From Rhynchopus sp. YZ270_cl-10 (taxonomy: Eukaryota > Euglenozoa > Diplonemea > Diplonemida > Diplonemidae), in NCBI GenBank assembly GCA_964035575.1, contig OZ037863.1, forward strand, positions 350,001-414,000: a DNA stretch of 64,000 nucleotides. Direction: 5' to 3'. Positions 28,258 to 38,700 of the stretch are shown in pieces. Each line of letters opens with the position of its first letter. Position 1 is the first letter of the stretch. The translations under genes and the position numbers were made by a program. The notes under the pieces are model-generated. The model saw only the letters and a program-made list of their open reading frames with translations, was not told the origin of the DNA and did not search any database.

Positions 28258-28730
28258 CGGAGGAGGAGGAGGAGGAGGAGGAGGAGGAGGAGGAGGAGGA
28301 GGAGGAGGAGGAGGAGGAGGAGGAGGAGGAGGAGGAGGAGGAGGAGGAGGAGGAGGAGGAGGAGGAGGAGGAGGAGGAGGAGGAGGAGGAGGAGGAGGAG
28401 GAGGAGGAGGAGGAGGAGGAGGAGGAGGAGGAGGAGGAGGAGGAGGAGGAGGAGGAGGAGGAGGAGGAGGAGGAGGAGGAGGAGGAGGAGGAGGAGGAGG
28501 AGGAGGAGGAGGAGGAGGAGGAGGAGGAGGAGGAGGAGGAGGAGGAGGAGGAGGAGGAGGAGGAGGAGGAGGAGGAGGAGGAGGAGGAGGAGGAGGAGGA
28601 GGAGGAGGAGGAGGAGGAGGAGGAGGAGGAGGAGGAGGAGGAGGAGGAGGAGGAGGAGGAGGAGGAGGAGGAGGAGGAGGAGGAGGAGGAGGAGGAGGAG
28701 GAGGAGGAGGAGGAGGAGGAGGAGGAGGAG
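28258..28730. repeat. (GGA)n microsatellite, ~157 units
   Basis: 473 bp of almost pure GGA on the plus strand. It creates apparent poly-Gly, poly-Glu and, on the other strand, poly-Pro and poly-Ser frames, none of which is a gene. It lies upstream of the coiled-coil gene, which would see it as a pyrimidine tract. Confidence 0.99.
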
Positions 28731-29029
28731 TCTTTACAAGATAAAGACGAGTATACAAGTAAACTAAAAAAGGGGGGCGGGGGGAGATTCTTTTTTCCGT
28801 AGATGAGGAGAGGAGTACGTACAGAGGGCGATACTGGGGAAGCAAAAGACAAAATTCTGATTCGTGAATGTGTGTTTGTGTGTTTTGTGTGTTTTGGGTT
28901 CCCCATCGATCCTCGTTCCAACCTTACTAACCGTAAGTGGTAAGCCCATGAGGGGCATGCTGCATTAGTCATTCTATATCTTGAAAGACTCCTGAGTCGA
29001 AGCAAAGCTTCTTAAACAAGTTTACTGTA

Positions 29030-29330
29030 GAGGAGGAGGAGGAGGAGGAGGAGGAGGAGGAGGAGGAGGAGGAGGAGGAGGAGGAGGAGGAGGAGGAGGA
29101 GGAGGAGGAGGAGGAGGAGGAGGAGGAGGAGGAGGAGGAGGAGGAGGAGGAGGAGGAGGAGGAGGAGGAGGAGGAGGAGGAGGAGGAGGAGGAGGAGGAG
29201 GAGGAGGAGGAGGAGGAGGAGGAGGAGGAGGAGGAGGAGGAGGAGGAGGAGGAGGAGGAGGAGGAGGAGGAGGAGGAGGAGGAGGAGGAGGAGGAGGAGG
29301 AGGAGGAGGAGGAGGAGGAGGAGGAGGAGG
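29030..29330. repeat. (GGA)n microsatellite, ~100 units
   Basis: 301 bp of pure GGA repeats, 300 bp from the first tract and in the same orientation. A short third tract lies at 29519-29542. 28731-29029 shows no gene. Confidence 0.99.
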
Positions 29331-29349
29331 TAATAAATAGAGCGAAGCA

Positions 29350-29440
29350 TAATATTATGTGGAATCAAAAAAAAAAAAAGAAAAAGAAAAGTTTATAAGA
29401 TGATCCTAAGCCTCTCGTGTGCTTAGTCACCTTATAAGCT
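29350..29440. repeat. Direct repeat following (GGA)n tract, copy 1
   Basis: TATTATGTGGAA, an A-run and TTTATAAGATGATCCTAAGC, ending CTTAGTCACCTTA. The same series occurs at 29604-29683 after the short third GGA tract, so the unit GGA tract plus this sequence was duplicated as a whole. Confidence 0.85.
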
Positions 29441-29603
29441 TTTCTTTAAAAAAAGACAGTGTGGTTTGGAAACTCTTATTACCGTCTGCGAAGAAAGTGT
29501 CGAAGCAACACAATTGAGGGGGGAGGAGGAGGAGGAGGAGGTTGAAAGGAGTAAGGAATTGATGAAGCGCGATATAAGTTTTCGCTTATGTTATCTTGTT
29601 GGG

Positions 29604-29683
29604 GTATTATGTGGAACCGGAAAAAAAAGAAAAGTTTATAAGATGATCCTAAGCCTCTCGTGCTTAGTCACCTTAAAAAAGGT
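29604..29683. repeat. Direct repeat following (GGA)n tract, copy 2
   Basis: Second copy of 29350-29440 with minor length changes. 29684-30087, the 3' side of the GH26-like gene, shows nothing further. Confidence 0.85.
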
Positions 29684-30087
29684 ATGCATCAGTGGCATTT
29701 CCTGGTAATGAAAAATTTAAAATCCGGTAATTTCCCGGTAGCCGGTAACAGGTGTTATGAGTAGGGTTTAAAACAAAAGGAAGAAATGACTGTACACACG
29801 TTACACAGGGGGCAACTCAAAATACACAGAACAATTGGGGTCAGACACCTCCATTGGAGGTCTTGGTGTCGAGCTAAAAATAGCTCCGCTCGAAAAAAGC
29901 AATTTCCAATGGATGCAAATAAAAAAACTTCTGTCGATTCCCCTCAAAAACCACTTCCAGAAAACCCACCTCTAGAACATAAACAGAAAAACACGGCAAT
30001 TTATTGGGTGTCCCAACACACCCCCCCAGCGGCAAACAGAGCAACACTACTACCTGAGCCTCCTACACAATAACACCACCCTTTTTT

Positions 30088-31881
30088 TTATGCCCCTGTC
30101 AAGAACTGTTCGTCGGTCAACAACCGACCGGTGGTGTTCGAGGTGAGTGTCAACCACGTGGCCGCGTCCAACGATGTGCTAAGGGCCGTGTACACATTGA
30201 CAGTCGTGCTTCCTACTACCGAGGTTGCAGTACCCTTTGTGCCGCCCATAAAAGCAAAGTCTGTGCTTGTGTCTTGGTTGAGGAAGAGTGCCATGCCAAG
30301 GCCGTTTGCGGTCAGGCTCTTCAGGTATATCATTGCATCGGAAAGCCACGACCCTTTCATGCCGACACCGTTTATGGAGGTGCTTCCCAGGGTGGTGATG
30401 GCAACCGGCTTGGTAGGCGCAAGATTACGCACAACCGTGTACTGTGCGGCAAGAAGCTGCTCCGCAGACTGCCAGGTGTGTCCGGGTATGGTGCTGCCGA
30501 AGTTTAGCCCATCCACCCCAACCCAGTCGGCATGCTCCCCTGGATAGACACCTGCTGCGGTGGAAGACCCATCAGGTGCGTCCTCATTGTTCGCCACCCA
30601 CAGCCACTGAACAGAGGAGGCATTGTTTACACCGGATACAAGGTTCCCCATGGCACGCACCTTAGCCCACATCTGAATGTATGAATCCATACTCTGAGAA
30701 ATATTCTGCCCTGTCGAAGAACAGCTCGGGCACGTCGGGGACCACGGAAAATAGTCTCCGTTCGCCTCCGGCGCAAACCTGATGTACACCCGCCTGTCAT
30801 CCGCAGTCGCGATCCTCCCATCCTCCCCCGCAATGTAACCCTGCAACTTCCCAAAAAACGCTGTAATATAATCATCATACAGACCATTCGCGATATCGAC
30901 ATTGGGAGAAGGATTTGTCCATGTCTTATAAGGGTAAGGCAGCCAGGAGATGAGGGGCACCAACCCACCATTATACAGGGCAGTGATATTTCCGAAAAAG
31001 GCGTCGAGCTTGGAGGGGTCCGCCCAGCCCATGGGTACGGTGCCTACTGCGAGCTTGCCGTTTGAGTAGACCTTAACCGCAGAGGCACATGAGGCTGCCA
31101 CATTGAAGGAGGGGACACTACAGTCGCACACACCCCATAGCATCTTCCCCACGCCAGGCAGCGCGGTAGGTCCAGGTGTTGCTGTCGGGGTTGGCGTTGG
31201 TTTTGGAGTAGGTGGGGTAGGCCCTGATGAAGGGACGTCGACCAGCTCCCCCATGCCGTTGCATTCACCGGTTAATAGGTAGAGTTGGTTCAGCGCCCAG
31301 GAGCCCTTCTGGTAGGTGCCGGCGTCTGAAGGGGAGGTCGAAGGGAAAAGCCCTGGAACGTCGTGTGCGTAGGCGCCGCCGCTGTTGATCATATCGCAGT
31401 TGACGTTGCTGTTGGCGGGGTTGCATGCCCAGCCAAGGAAGTCGCCGAACTGCTGAGATGTGGTGGAGGTCTTGCCGATGCACATCTGTTTTGTGTAGAG
31501 TGGGTACGCATCGCCCCCTTCAGGGCGGATGCACTGCATGAGACCAAGGGTGGTGCGGAGGGGGTGGCAGGTCAGGCCGCACAGCTTGCCGCCAGAGTCT
31601 GCGCAAGGATCGGTGTGAACGCACTGTCCTGTTCCTGGATACGGTGCAACCGTCTTGTTCATGTCCAAATAGCAGCAGTTCTGTGTTGCCAGCCAGCACG
31701 CCTTCTCCACCACCCCGCGGTTGAAAGAGCTGCACCAATACCCAGGAGGCGAAGGCGGTGTCCCAGTGGGTGACAGGGAGGTGCAGTACCCCAGCTCGTA
31801 ATCGGTCACCGCGATGGCATCGATGTTCGCAGTCGCAACGGTGACGCCCACAGCGAAGAACGCGGCGCGTGTAAAAGCCAT
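30088..31881 (-). CDS. Secreted X8/CBM43-like plus GH26-like protein
   Basis: 597 residues from the ATG at 31881. Residues 1-18 are a signal peptide. Residues 33-135 are Cys-rich. Residues 140-213 resemble an X8 (CBM43) carbohydrate-binding domain: W-A-C-N-P near 151, N-C-D-M-I-N-S-G-G near 161 and A-L-N-Q-L-Y near 196. A Pro/Thr linker (217-243) leads to a GH26-like barrel (about 245-540). That barrel shows Y-I-R-F-A-P-E-A-N-G with Glu372 as the likely acid/base, V-Q-W-L-W and Y-P-G-E-H-A-D-W-V-G-V-D-G. GH26 enzymes cleave beta-mannans or related glucans. The nucleophile site, usually K-P-x4-E-x-G, reads K-P-V-A-I-T-T-L-G with Thr497, so hydrolysis is doubtful. It may bind glycans, as X8 does. 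It stands alone between repeats; a piece of it lies at 53124-53319. Confidence 0.72.
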   Translation of the reverse strand: MAFTRAAFFAVGVTVATANIDAIAVTDYELGYCTSLSPTGTPPSPPGYWCSSFNRGVVEKACWLATQNCCYLDMNKTVAPYPGTGQCVHTDPCADSGGKLCGLTCHPLRTTLGLMQCIRPEGGDAYPLYTKQMCIGKTSTTSQQFGDFLGWACNPANSNVNCDMINSGGAYAHDVPGLFPSTSPSDAGTYQKGSWALNQLYLLTGECNGMGELVDVPSSGPTPPTPKPTPTPTATPGPTALPGVGKMLWGVCDCSVPSFNVAASCASAVKVYSNGKLAVGTVPMGWADPSKLDAFFGNITALYNGGLVPLISWLPYPYKTWTNPSPNVDIANGLYDDYITAFFGKLQGYIAGEDGRIATADDRRVYIRFAPEANGDYFPWSPTCPSCSSTGQNISQSMDSYIQMWAKVRAMGNLVSGVNNASSVQWLWVANNEDAPDGSSTAAGVYPGEHADWVGVDGLNFGSTIPGHTWQSAEQLLAAQYTVVRNLAPTKPVAITTLGSTSINGVGMKGSWLSDAMIYLKSLTANGLGMALFLNQDTSTDFAFMGGTKGTATSVVGSTTVNVYTALSTSLDAATWLTLTSNTTGRLLTDEQFLTGA

Positions 31882-31969
31882 GTGGCTTGGGACAAAAGGG
31901 GGGTCTTTGGTTTGCCTGGAAGAAAGGTAATGAAAACGATGCTCCACACAATTTATCACTAAAGACACG

Positions 31970-32024
31970 AAACAGATATCCGGCTTTGGGCACACAAAGA
32001 CCCGATATTTTTTTATGTCAAATA
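31970..32024. repeat. Direct repeat upstream of the GH26-like gene, copy 1
   Basis: ACGAAACAGATATCCGGCTT, then GACCCGATATTTTT and TATGTCAAA. The same series is at 32575-32633. It lies 90-140 bp upstream of the start codon, so it could include promoter sequence, but that is not shown. Confidence 0.8.
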
Positions 32025-32574
32025 TGACAAAATCGAAGTTGGGAGGCGCTCTGCGGGATCGTGAACACTATTGTCACGCGATGGGTGTGTAGGCAGCAAC
32101 CAGGTCTTCGTCGGCTTGGGAAATGGTGTGTACGGAAATCGCGTGTATTACGACAGAGAAATGCTGCACATTAGGTGATTGGGGTGTGCTGGAAGTTGAA
32201 CAAAGAACGCTGATGAGCAGAACACAAAAAGGGCGTATTTCATAAAGATCAGGTAGGGAGTTGAGGAGGGAGAGAGTTTTTGTTTTTTTTTTTTTTGTTA
32301 ACCCTATGTGTACAGGAGCCACATATGGTGGCTTTGCTAATGGCGCCAATATTTTGAACGGGATTCAACTTGGCCTTTTTGATCGACGTTTTCTTCTTTG
32401 AAAATATTTTGTGGCAAAAGCAAGATTCGAGAATTCTCACACCAGAATCCCCCCAACGGATGTCGCCAGCGGGCACTAAAACTCGAAAACCGTTTTTATC
32501 CATGGCACTGTAAGGCCAAGTGTCACTACAGTGGCGCACGAATGCCACACGTTGGTATGGGGCAAGAGGCACAC

Positions 32575-32633
32575 ACACGAAACAGATATCCGGCTTTGAG
32601 CGCAAGACCCGATATTTTTATGTCAAAACAAAG
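32575..32633. repeat. Direct repeat upstream of the GH26-like gene, copy 2
   Basis: About 605 bp from copy 1 with a few substitutions. The DNA between them (32025-32574) shows no gene. Confidence 0.8.
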
Positions 32634-32690
32634 GGGGGCAGGAGAAAACAAGGGGGGGCAGAGAAATTGAAAGTTAACACTCATCACACG

Positions 32691-32823
32691 ATAAAACCCA
32701 TGGGAGAGGTTGTGGTGAAACGCACACACCTCGACCTGTTTGTTGGGGAGTGGCTCTGCAGCGCGGTTCGTCCCTAGAACCGCAAGTGTGTTCAAAATGC
32801 TTTGTTTCTATTTCCTCCTTCAT
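32691..32823. repeat. Dispersed repeat D2, copy 1
   Basis: Contains ATAAAACCCATGGGAGAG, CGCACACACCTCGACCTG, TGGCTCTGCAGCGCGGTTCG and TTTGTTTCTATTTCCTCC. A close copy is at 47482-47637. I see no coding potential. 32824-33042 holds A-runs and a lone hAT-like end (GAACCCTG near 32957). Confidence 0.8.
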
Positions 32824-33011
32824 TTCATGAGGTGACAAAAAAAACCCCCCCCAAGGGCACCAGCAAAAAAAACCTATGGAAAAATTTTTTGGGAACCTAA
32901 ATTTTAGGTCATCACGGAGGGGGGAACTTATGATAGTGGAGAATAATCCCTGGAGAACCCTGGTCTAGTGATTTTCCTGAAAAACAGCCGTGGCTAATGG
33001 CAATTTAAAAT

Positions 33012-33042
<31 letters not shown>

Positions 33043-33045
<3 letters not shown>

Positions 33046-34000
33046 AAAACCTTTATTCGGCTCACAAAAAGTAATTTTTCCATCATTCGGCTCACAAAAT
33101 AAAATTTTTCCATCATTCTATCAAAGTTACTATAATTTTTCCTTCATTCGGCTCACAAAAGTTAATTTTTCCACCATTCTATCAATATTTTGCCAATTTT
33201 TCCATCATTCTATCAAAGTTTTTTTTTTCACTTTTTCGAGGAAATATTTCCGCTGGAAAAAAATTTTGGGTAGGATTTTTTGCCCGTTTTTATAGGTTGT
33301 GGGAGGGAAAATTCGTAGGTGACTTATTGCGGCGAAGGTCACGCATGTCAGCAATCACACTATGTGCACCATAGTTTGATACACTTCTCACGTTATCGCA
33401 GGTCCGGGAGGCGACGGCGCCGACGATTCCTGTGTTGGCAACAGGGTGATCGTCAGAGGTGCAGGTGCGCTCGTGCTGGGTGATGCGACAACCATCACCG
33501 TCTTGCACCGCACACACCCTCCATGCACATAAGGAACCGGCACACAAGGGTCATTCGGGTGCCTGTGCGGTTCGAGACGCGGAAGGAAAAATGTGGAGGA
33601 TGAAGGACTGCCACGTTACCGTCTCCTTTAGGTCATCCAAGCTGTTAAACTCGGCACCAGTGACCACTTGTCTTTGCATGTTTAGCAAACAGTGTGTAAT
33701 TTGTGACCCTAGAACTATAAATTTTTCGAAAAATGCAAAAAAAATGACCCCATTTTTCCTCAAAAAACCACCCAATTTTTTTTTTCCAGCGGCAAAAATT
33801 TCTTCGAAAAAGTGAAAAAAAAAACTTTGATAGAATGATGGAAAAATTGGCAAAATATTGATAGAATGGTGGAAAAATTAACTTTTGTGAGCCGAATGAA
33901 GGAAAAATTATAGTAACTTTGATAGAATGATGGAAAAATTTTATTTTGTGAGCCGAATGATGGAAAAATTACTTTTTGTGAGCCGAATAAAGGTTTTCCC
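33043..34000. mobile_element. Foldback element with 197-bp perfect inverted arms
   Basis: 33043-33239 is the exact reverse complement of 33804-34000. Similarity fades over the next 30 bp on each side. Each arm is built of short repeats (GGCTCACAAAA with TTTTTCCATCATTC). The spacer of about 560 bp is less A/T-rich and includes a minus-strand Cys-rich frame interrupted by one stop, possibly captured gene sequence. Both ends abut A-runs, so a target duplication cannot be read. It is foldback-type by structure; the superfamily is unknown. Confidence 0.8.
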
Positions 34001-34872
34001 AAAAAAAAAAAAAACTGTGCAGATCGTAACTGTTACAACTGTTGAAAGAGTCCTTTGCAGTTATGACGCATTGCACTCAAAAATGATTCAAAAAATGAAA
34101 TACCCCCCCTTCTTTATTTATTCGTTGTTTGTTGTTTGTTGATCGCATCCATCCGAAAAACCCGCGTCGTGAAGTACGGTGGAGAGGTGGAGCACAAGGG
34201 GGGAAAACGGTAAAACTCATGACAATCGACGAGCGCGTCTTTCATTTCCAGACGTATTGCATACGCGTACAAAATAAAACAGTAGAACAGACGTTTGTGA
34301 GGGAGTGCAAACCTGCAAATATGCAAACATGCAAACGCGCAATTTGCTTTACATTTACGGGTTTGTATGGGAAAATATATGATTCGCAAGGTTACCTACA
34401 TGGAAAGTTGGACACGCACACTTAGCATATTTTTCGATTACTACACAAGAAACAGGAATTGACCGGACACCAGCAGCAACCGCGTGAAGGCATACAAAGA
34501 AGCAAACAGCCCATTAATGCTTAAGTGCCATGGGTACTTCCTTTGTGCCCCACAGGATCGTTGCTGTATCGACTATCACCAAACACCCATTTTGCGTGGG
34601 CCACTGGGTCTATGCTATACGTTGGCCGCCTTTGTACGTCTCTCTAGCTAGAGAGCAGATTGTTAAAAACCCTTTTTTCCAGGAAATACTTGACATGCAG
34701 ATCCTGACCACCCCACCAAAAAAAGAGAAAGTAGAACCCCTCGGATAATCTAAACGGGGGACATGAGCCAGCACCACGTCGGCTCTCATTTGGAGAGAAA
34801 ATCAGAGACTTCGCCAGATCCTGGGCCCCTCTTACCCCTGCCCCTCTGATTGACCCCCTCCACCCCCCAGTT
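34001..34872. other. Intergenic, nothing recognised
   Basis: A/T-rich sequence with scattered short frames. No motif, repeat family member or RNA gene could be supported. Confidence 0.5.
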
Positions 34873-35419
34873 CAGGGAAATAGCTCCATATACCGAATTA
34901 TGCGACATCGCATAATTCTGGATTTTTGGGGGAAAAAAAAAAAAAAAAAAGAGGGCATTTTTGGGCACTTTTGGGGGCCCCTCGCCCGACCCCCAGATCT
35001 CCCAAATGACTGGAATGATGAAATCTTAAAATTTTCGCTCGCTCTGCTTGCAGAGGTACCGTACCCCTTATTTTTTTTTTTGCCTGCGGCGCCATTTTCC
35101 TTTTTTGCTCCGCAAAAAAGGGTTTGTTGAGTGACTGTGTGGTTGTAAACCAGCATTTTTACACCGTACCCTATTTTTTTTTCGCCTGCGGCGCCATTTA
35201 TTTTTTTTTCCATACGGTTAGTGGAACGTAAGGTACAAGACCAAGCACCGTAATAAGAGATTGCATTCCGTTTTTTTTGTTATCTCGCAATTTGACCTTT
35301 CGCCTCTCCACTCAGGGAGACTTGCGCGAAGCGCGCAACGACCGCTTTCGACCGGGCGAAAAAAAAAAATTCGTTTTCGCATAATTCCTGATTTTGGAGG
35401 AAAACCAAGCTATTTCCCT
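34873..35419. mobile_element. hAT-like non-autonomous element U
   Basis: 547 bp bounded by perfect 13-bp inverted repeats (CAGGGAAATAGCT) and a perfect 8-bp target duplication CCCCAGTT (34865-34872 and 35420-35427). CAGGG ends and 8-bp duplications are hallmarks of the hAT superfamily. There is no transposase. It contains a perfect 11-bp hairpin (34895-34918), a 7-bp, 3-nt-loop hairpin (35322-35338) and GCCTGCGGCGCC motifs shared with element W, to which its centre is related. Confidence 0.92.
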
Positions 35420-35451
35420 GCCCCAGTTCAAAAAAAAAAAAAAAAAAACGG

Positions 35452-35655
35452 AGACTTGAAATACAAAGCCCTCTCGTGAACAGTGTACCTTTGTACAATG
35501 GCCGGCTGTACCGAGGTGGACACCCAACCATGCAGTCCTACATCCATTTCGTGGTTAACATCTGATACGTGATATTCCCGCTTCCTCTCATCAGACAGAC
35601 GAATGGGATCATTGGAGACACAGAGTCGCGCAGGGTCTGGTTGGGGTCCTCTTTC
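35452..35655. repeat. Dispersed repeat D1, copy 2
   Basis: Nearly full unit, ending in GGTTGGGGTCCTC, just downstream of the gene D stop. Confidence 0.8.
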
Positions 35656-35700
35656 TAAGCGAGAGGAGAAAAAAATAAGGCAAAACATCACTTGGGGTTT

Positions 35701-38700
35701 TCATAAAAGCGTCAGTTCCTCTGCAGGATCAGCCTGCACTTCTTCCACTCCTGTGGGGTACAGCTCAGCATCGTCGAGCGACATCTCAAAGAGAGGGTTC
35801 TCAAGCACCGTCACACCGTCATCAAGCTCCTTCACACGCTGCTTCTTTTGCAGACAGCAAAACGCAGCAACAACACACACAGCCACCACGAGCACGCCCA
35901 CACCGATGCCGACATAAAGGACAACGTTGCTGCTCCCACCCGACTCCTCCGGCTGCAGTGGTGCTGCCTCACGCTCACATGTGTGCGTCCCGTCTGTCAG
36001 CGTCAGGGTTGTGTTGCCCTCACACTCGACCGCATCGCACACACCATTGTGCTGCACTGTGTACGACGCGTCTGTGCGTGCACAGGTCACCCCGTGGCTC
36101 ACAGACACACCATCAGAGGAAAGTGCTGCCGACAGGTCAACCTTCCCCGAAAGTGCGTCTGCGAGTTTTGATGTGCTGGCACGCACCATCCCCACCACAA
36201 GGACACCGCCATCCGACACCACAACACGCATGTCCGTCACAATGCCCAGTGCTTCGCTCATTGTTTCCTCAAAGCTTTCCCTCGTCGTTGCTGTTGTCCA
36301 CAAAGACCCTGCCTCCACCCCGTAGTACTCCACAGCAAACGCCATCGGCACTGTCACGTCGTCCGCAAGCAGGCACAGAGGTACACCAGTGGGGTGCACG
36401 TAGCCCTGTGTGTGGCACACACACGTCCCAGCATTGCACGTCGCCTTCGGGTCAAGCCTCCCACTGCGACAGTCTTTGTCAGCTGTGCACAGAGCCTTCA
36501 CAGCAGGAGCTGACGGTGCAAAAGTGGCACCAGCAGGCAGATCTGTTGGGGTGGCTGTCGGAAGTGCTGTGTCAGGTGCAGAGGTACCAGGAACATGAGA
36601 AGCACCATCAGGAAGGTTTGTGGGGGTGGCTGTGTCAGGTGCAGGGGACATTGGAGCTGAAGAAGGCACATGGGTCGGGTCAGGAACTATCGTAACTCCT
36701 GGCACACGTGCAGGTGAAGCAGTATTAGGAACCATCGTAGATCCTGGCACACGGGCAGGTGAAGCAGTGGCAGGGGACACCGTAGCTCCTGGCACACGGG
36801 CAGGTGCAGCAGTATTAGGAACCATAGTAGATCCTGGCACACGGGCAGGTGCAGAAGTATTAGGAACCATCGTAGCTCCTGGCACACGGGCAGGTGAAGC
36901 AGTGGCAGGGGACACCGTAGCTCCTGGCACACGTGCAGGTGCAGAAGTATTAGGAACCATAGTAGATCCTGGCACACGGGCAGGTGCAAAAGTGGCGGGT
37001 GCGTCAGTCACAGCAGCAATTGGTGCATCAGTGGCAGGAGTCCTCGTGGCTATGGGTGCTGAAGTCGCAAGTGGTGTGAGAGAGGAGTAAGTGGCACAAC
37101 TCCAAGCAAACACAAACTCAGAGTCAACGTACCTCTGAGACAGGGTGTGTAGAGTAATGTTGAAGTTCCCTGCAACACTGAAGCTTCCATTGAAAGTGGT
37201 CAAGTACTTGTCAGTACGCAAGATGGTCCCGTTGCTGTTCGTGAATATGAATACACCATTTGACTGTTGAGAGGATGACGAAGCAGCAATGTCAAGCATT
37301 CCTGTACAGGGAATAAGCCAACTGGAAATCGCCGGTTCTGAAAACATCCGCTCATACGTCCCAGCAGGCGGCAGTGTCAGGTATGTGGAAGCATCAAAGC
37401 CTGCTGCAGGCACAACTGCAGGTCCAGTGTGGCACACCCACTCAAAGGTGATTTTGTTCTCGTAGTAGTAACTATACCCCTCCGTGTCGTTGAACACAAC
37501 CATCATCTCACCGTTGGCAGGGTAAGTGGCAATGTAACGTTCACGGTGCTCAACCAATGATGTGAGCACGTACCCATCACTATTTTGAAGTGTCATCCTT
37601 GCGTAAGGGTTACTGGACGTGGTGATGTTTCTGAACGTGACCTCAACTGTTCCCACACACTGAAATGTCCAGCACTCAACGTACTCTGCTCGAACGGGTG
37701 CTTTGATTGTGGCAACCAAAGGTGGCGACAACAGTGCTTCGCACGGGGCACGTGGAACAACTGTTGGTGGTGCACGCGTGTCAGGTGCAGATGTCAGATC
37801 GTGTGAGGCAAGGTCAGGTCTTGTCCCTCCACAACTCCAAGCAAATGCAAACTCGTCGTCAACGTAATGCTGATTCAGTGTGTGCAAAGTAATGTTGAAG
37901 TTCCCTGAAACACTGAAGCTGCCATTGAAAGTGGTCGAGTACTTGTCAGTACGCAAGATGGTCCCGTTGCTGTTCGTGAATATGAATACACCATTTGACT
38001 GTTGAGAGGATGACGAAGCAGCAATGTCAAGCATTCCTGTGCAGGGAATAAGCCAACTGTAAATCGCCGGTTCTGAAAACATCCGCTCATACGTCCCAAC
38101 AGGCGGCAGTGTCAGGTATGTGGAAGCATCCAAGCCTGCTGCAGGCACAACTGCAGGTCCGGTGTGGCACACCCACTCAAAGGTGATTTTGTTTTCGTAG
38201 TAGTAACTATACCCCTCCGTGTCGTTGAACACAACTGTCATCTCACCGTTGGCAGGGTAAGTGGCAATGTAACGTTCACGGTGCTCAACCAATGATGTGA
38301 GCACGTACCCATCACTATTTTGAAGTGTCATCCTTGCGTAAGGGTTACTGGACGTGGTGATGTTTCTGAACGTGACCTCAACTGTTCCCACACACTGAAA
38401 TGTCCAGCACTCAACGTACTCTGCTCGAACGGGTGCTTTGATTGTGGCAACCAAAGGTGGCGACAACAGCGCTTCGCACGCGGCACGTGGAACAACTGTT
38501 CGTGGTGCACGTGTCTCAGGTGCAGATGTCAGATCGTGTGAGGCAAGGTCAGGTCTTGTCCCTCCACAACTCCAAGCAAATGCAAACTCGTCGTCAACGT
38601 AATGCTGATTCAGTGTGTGCAAAGTAATGTTGAAGTTCCCTGAAACACTGAAGCTGCCATTGAAAGTGGTCAAGTACTTGTCAGTACGCAAGATGGTCCC

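Noticed and set aside
28217-29368. Long poly-Gly, poly-Glu, poly-Pro, poly-Ser and poly-Leu frames
   Set aside because: Reading frames of the (GGA)n tracts, open on all frames by composition.
33290-33853. Cys-rich minus-strand frame in the foldback spacer as a gene
   Set aside because: Interrupted by an internal stop and lacking a clear start; kept only as possible captured sequence.
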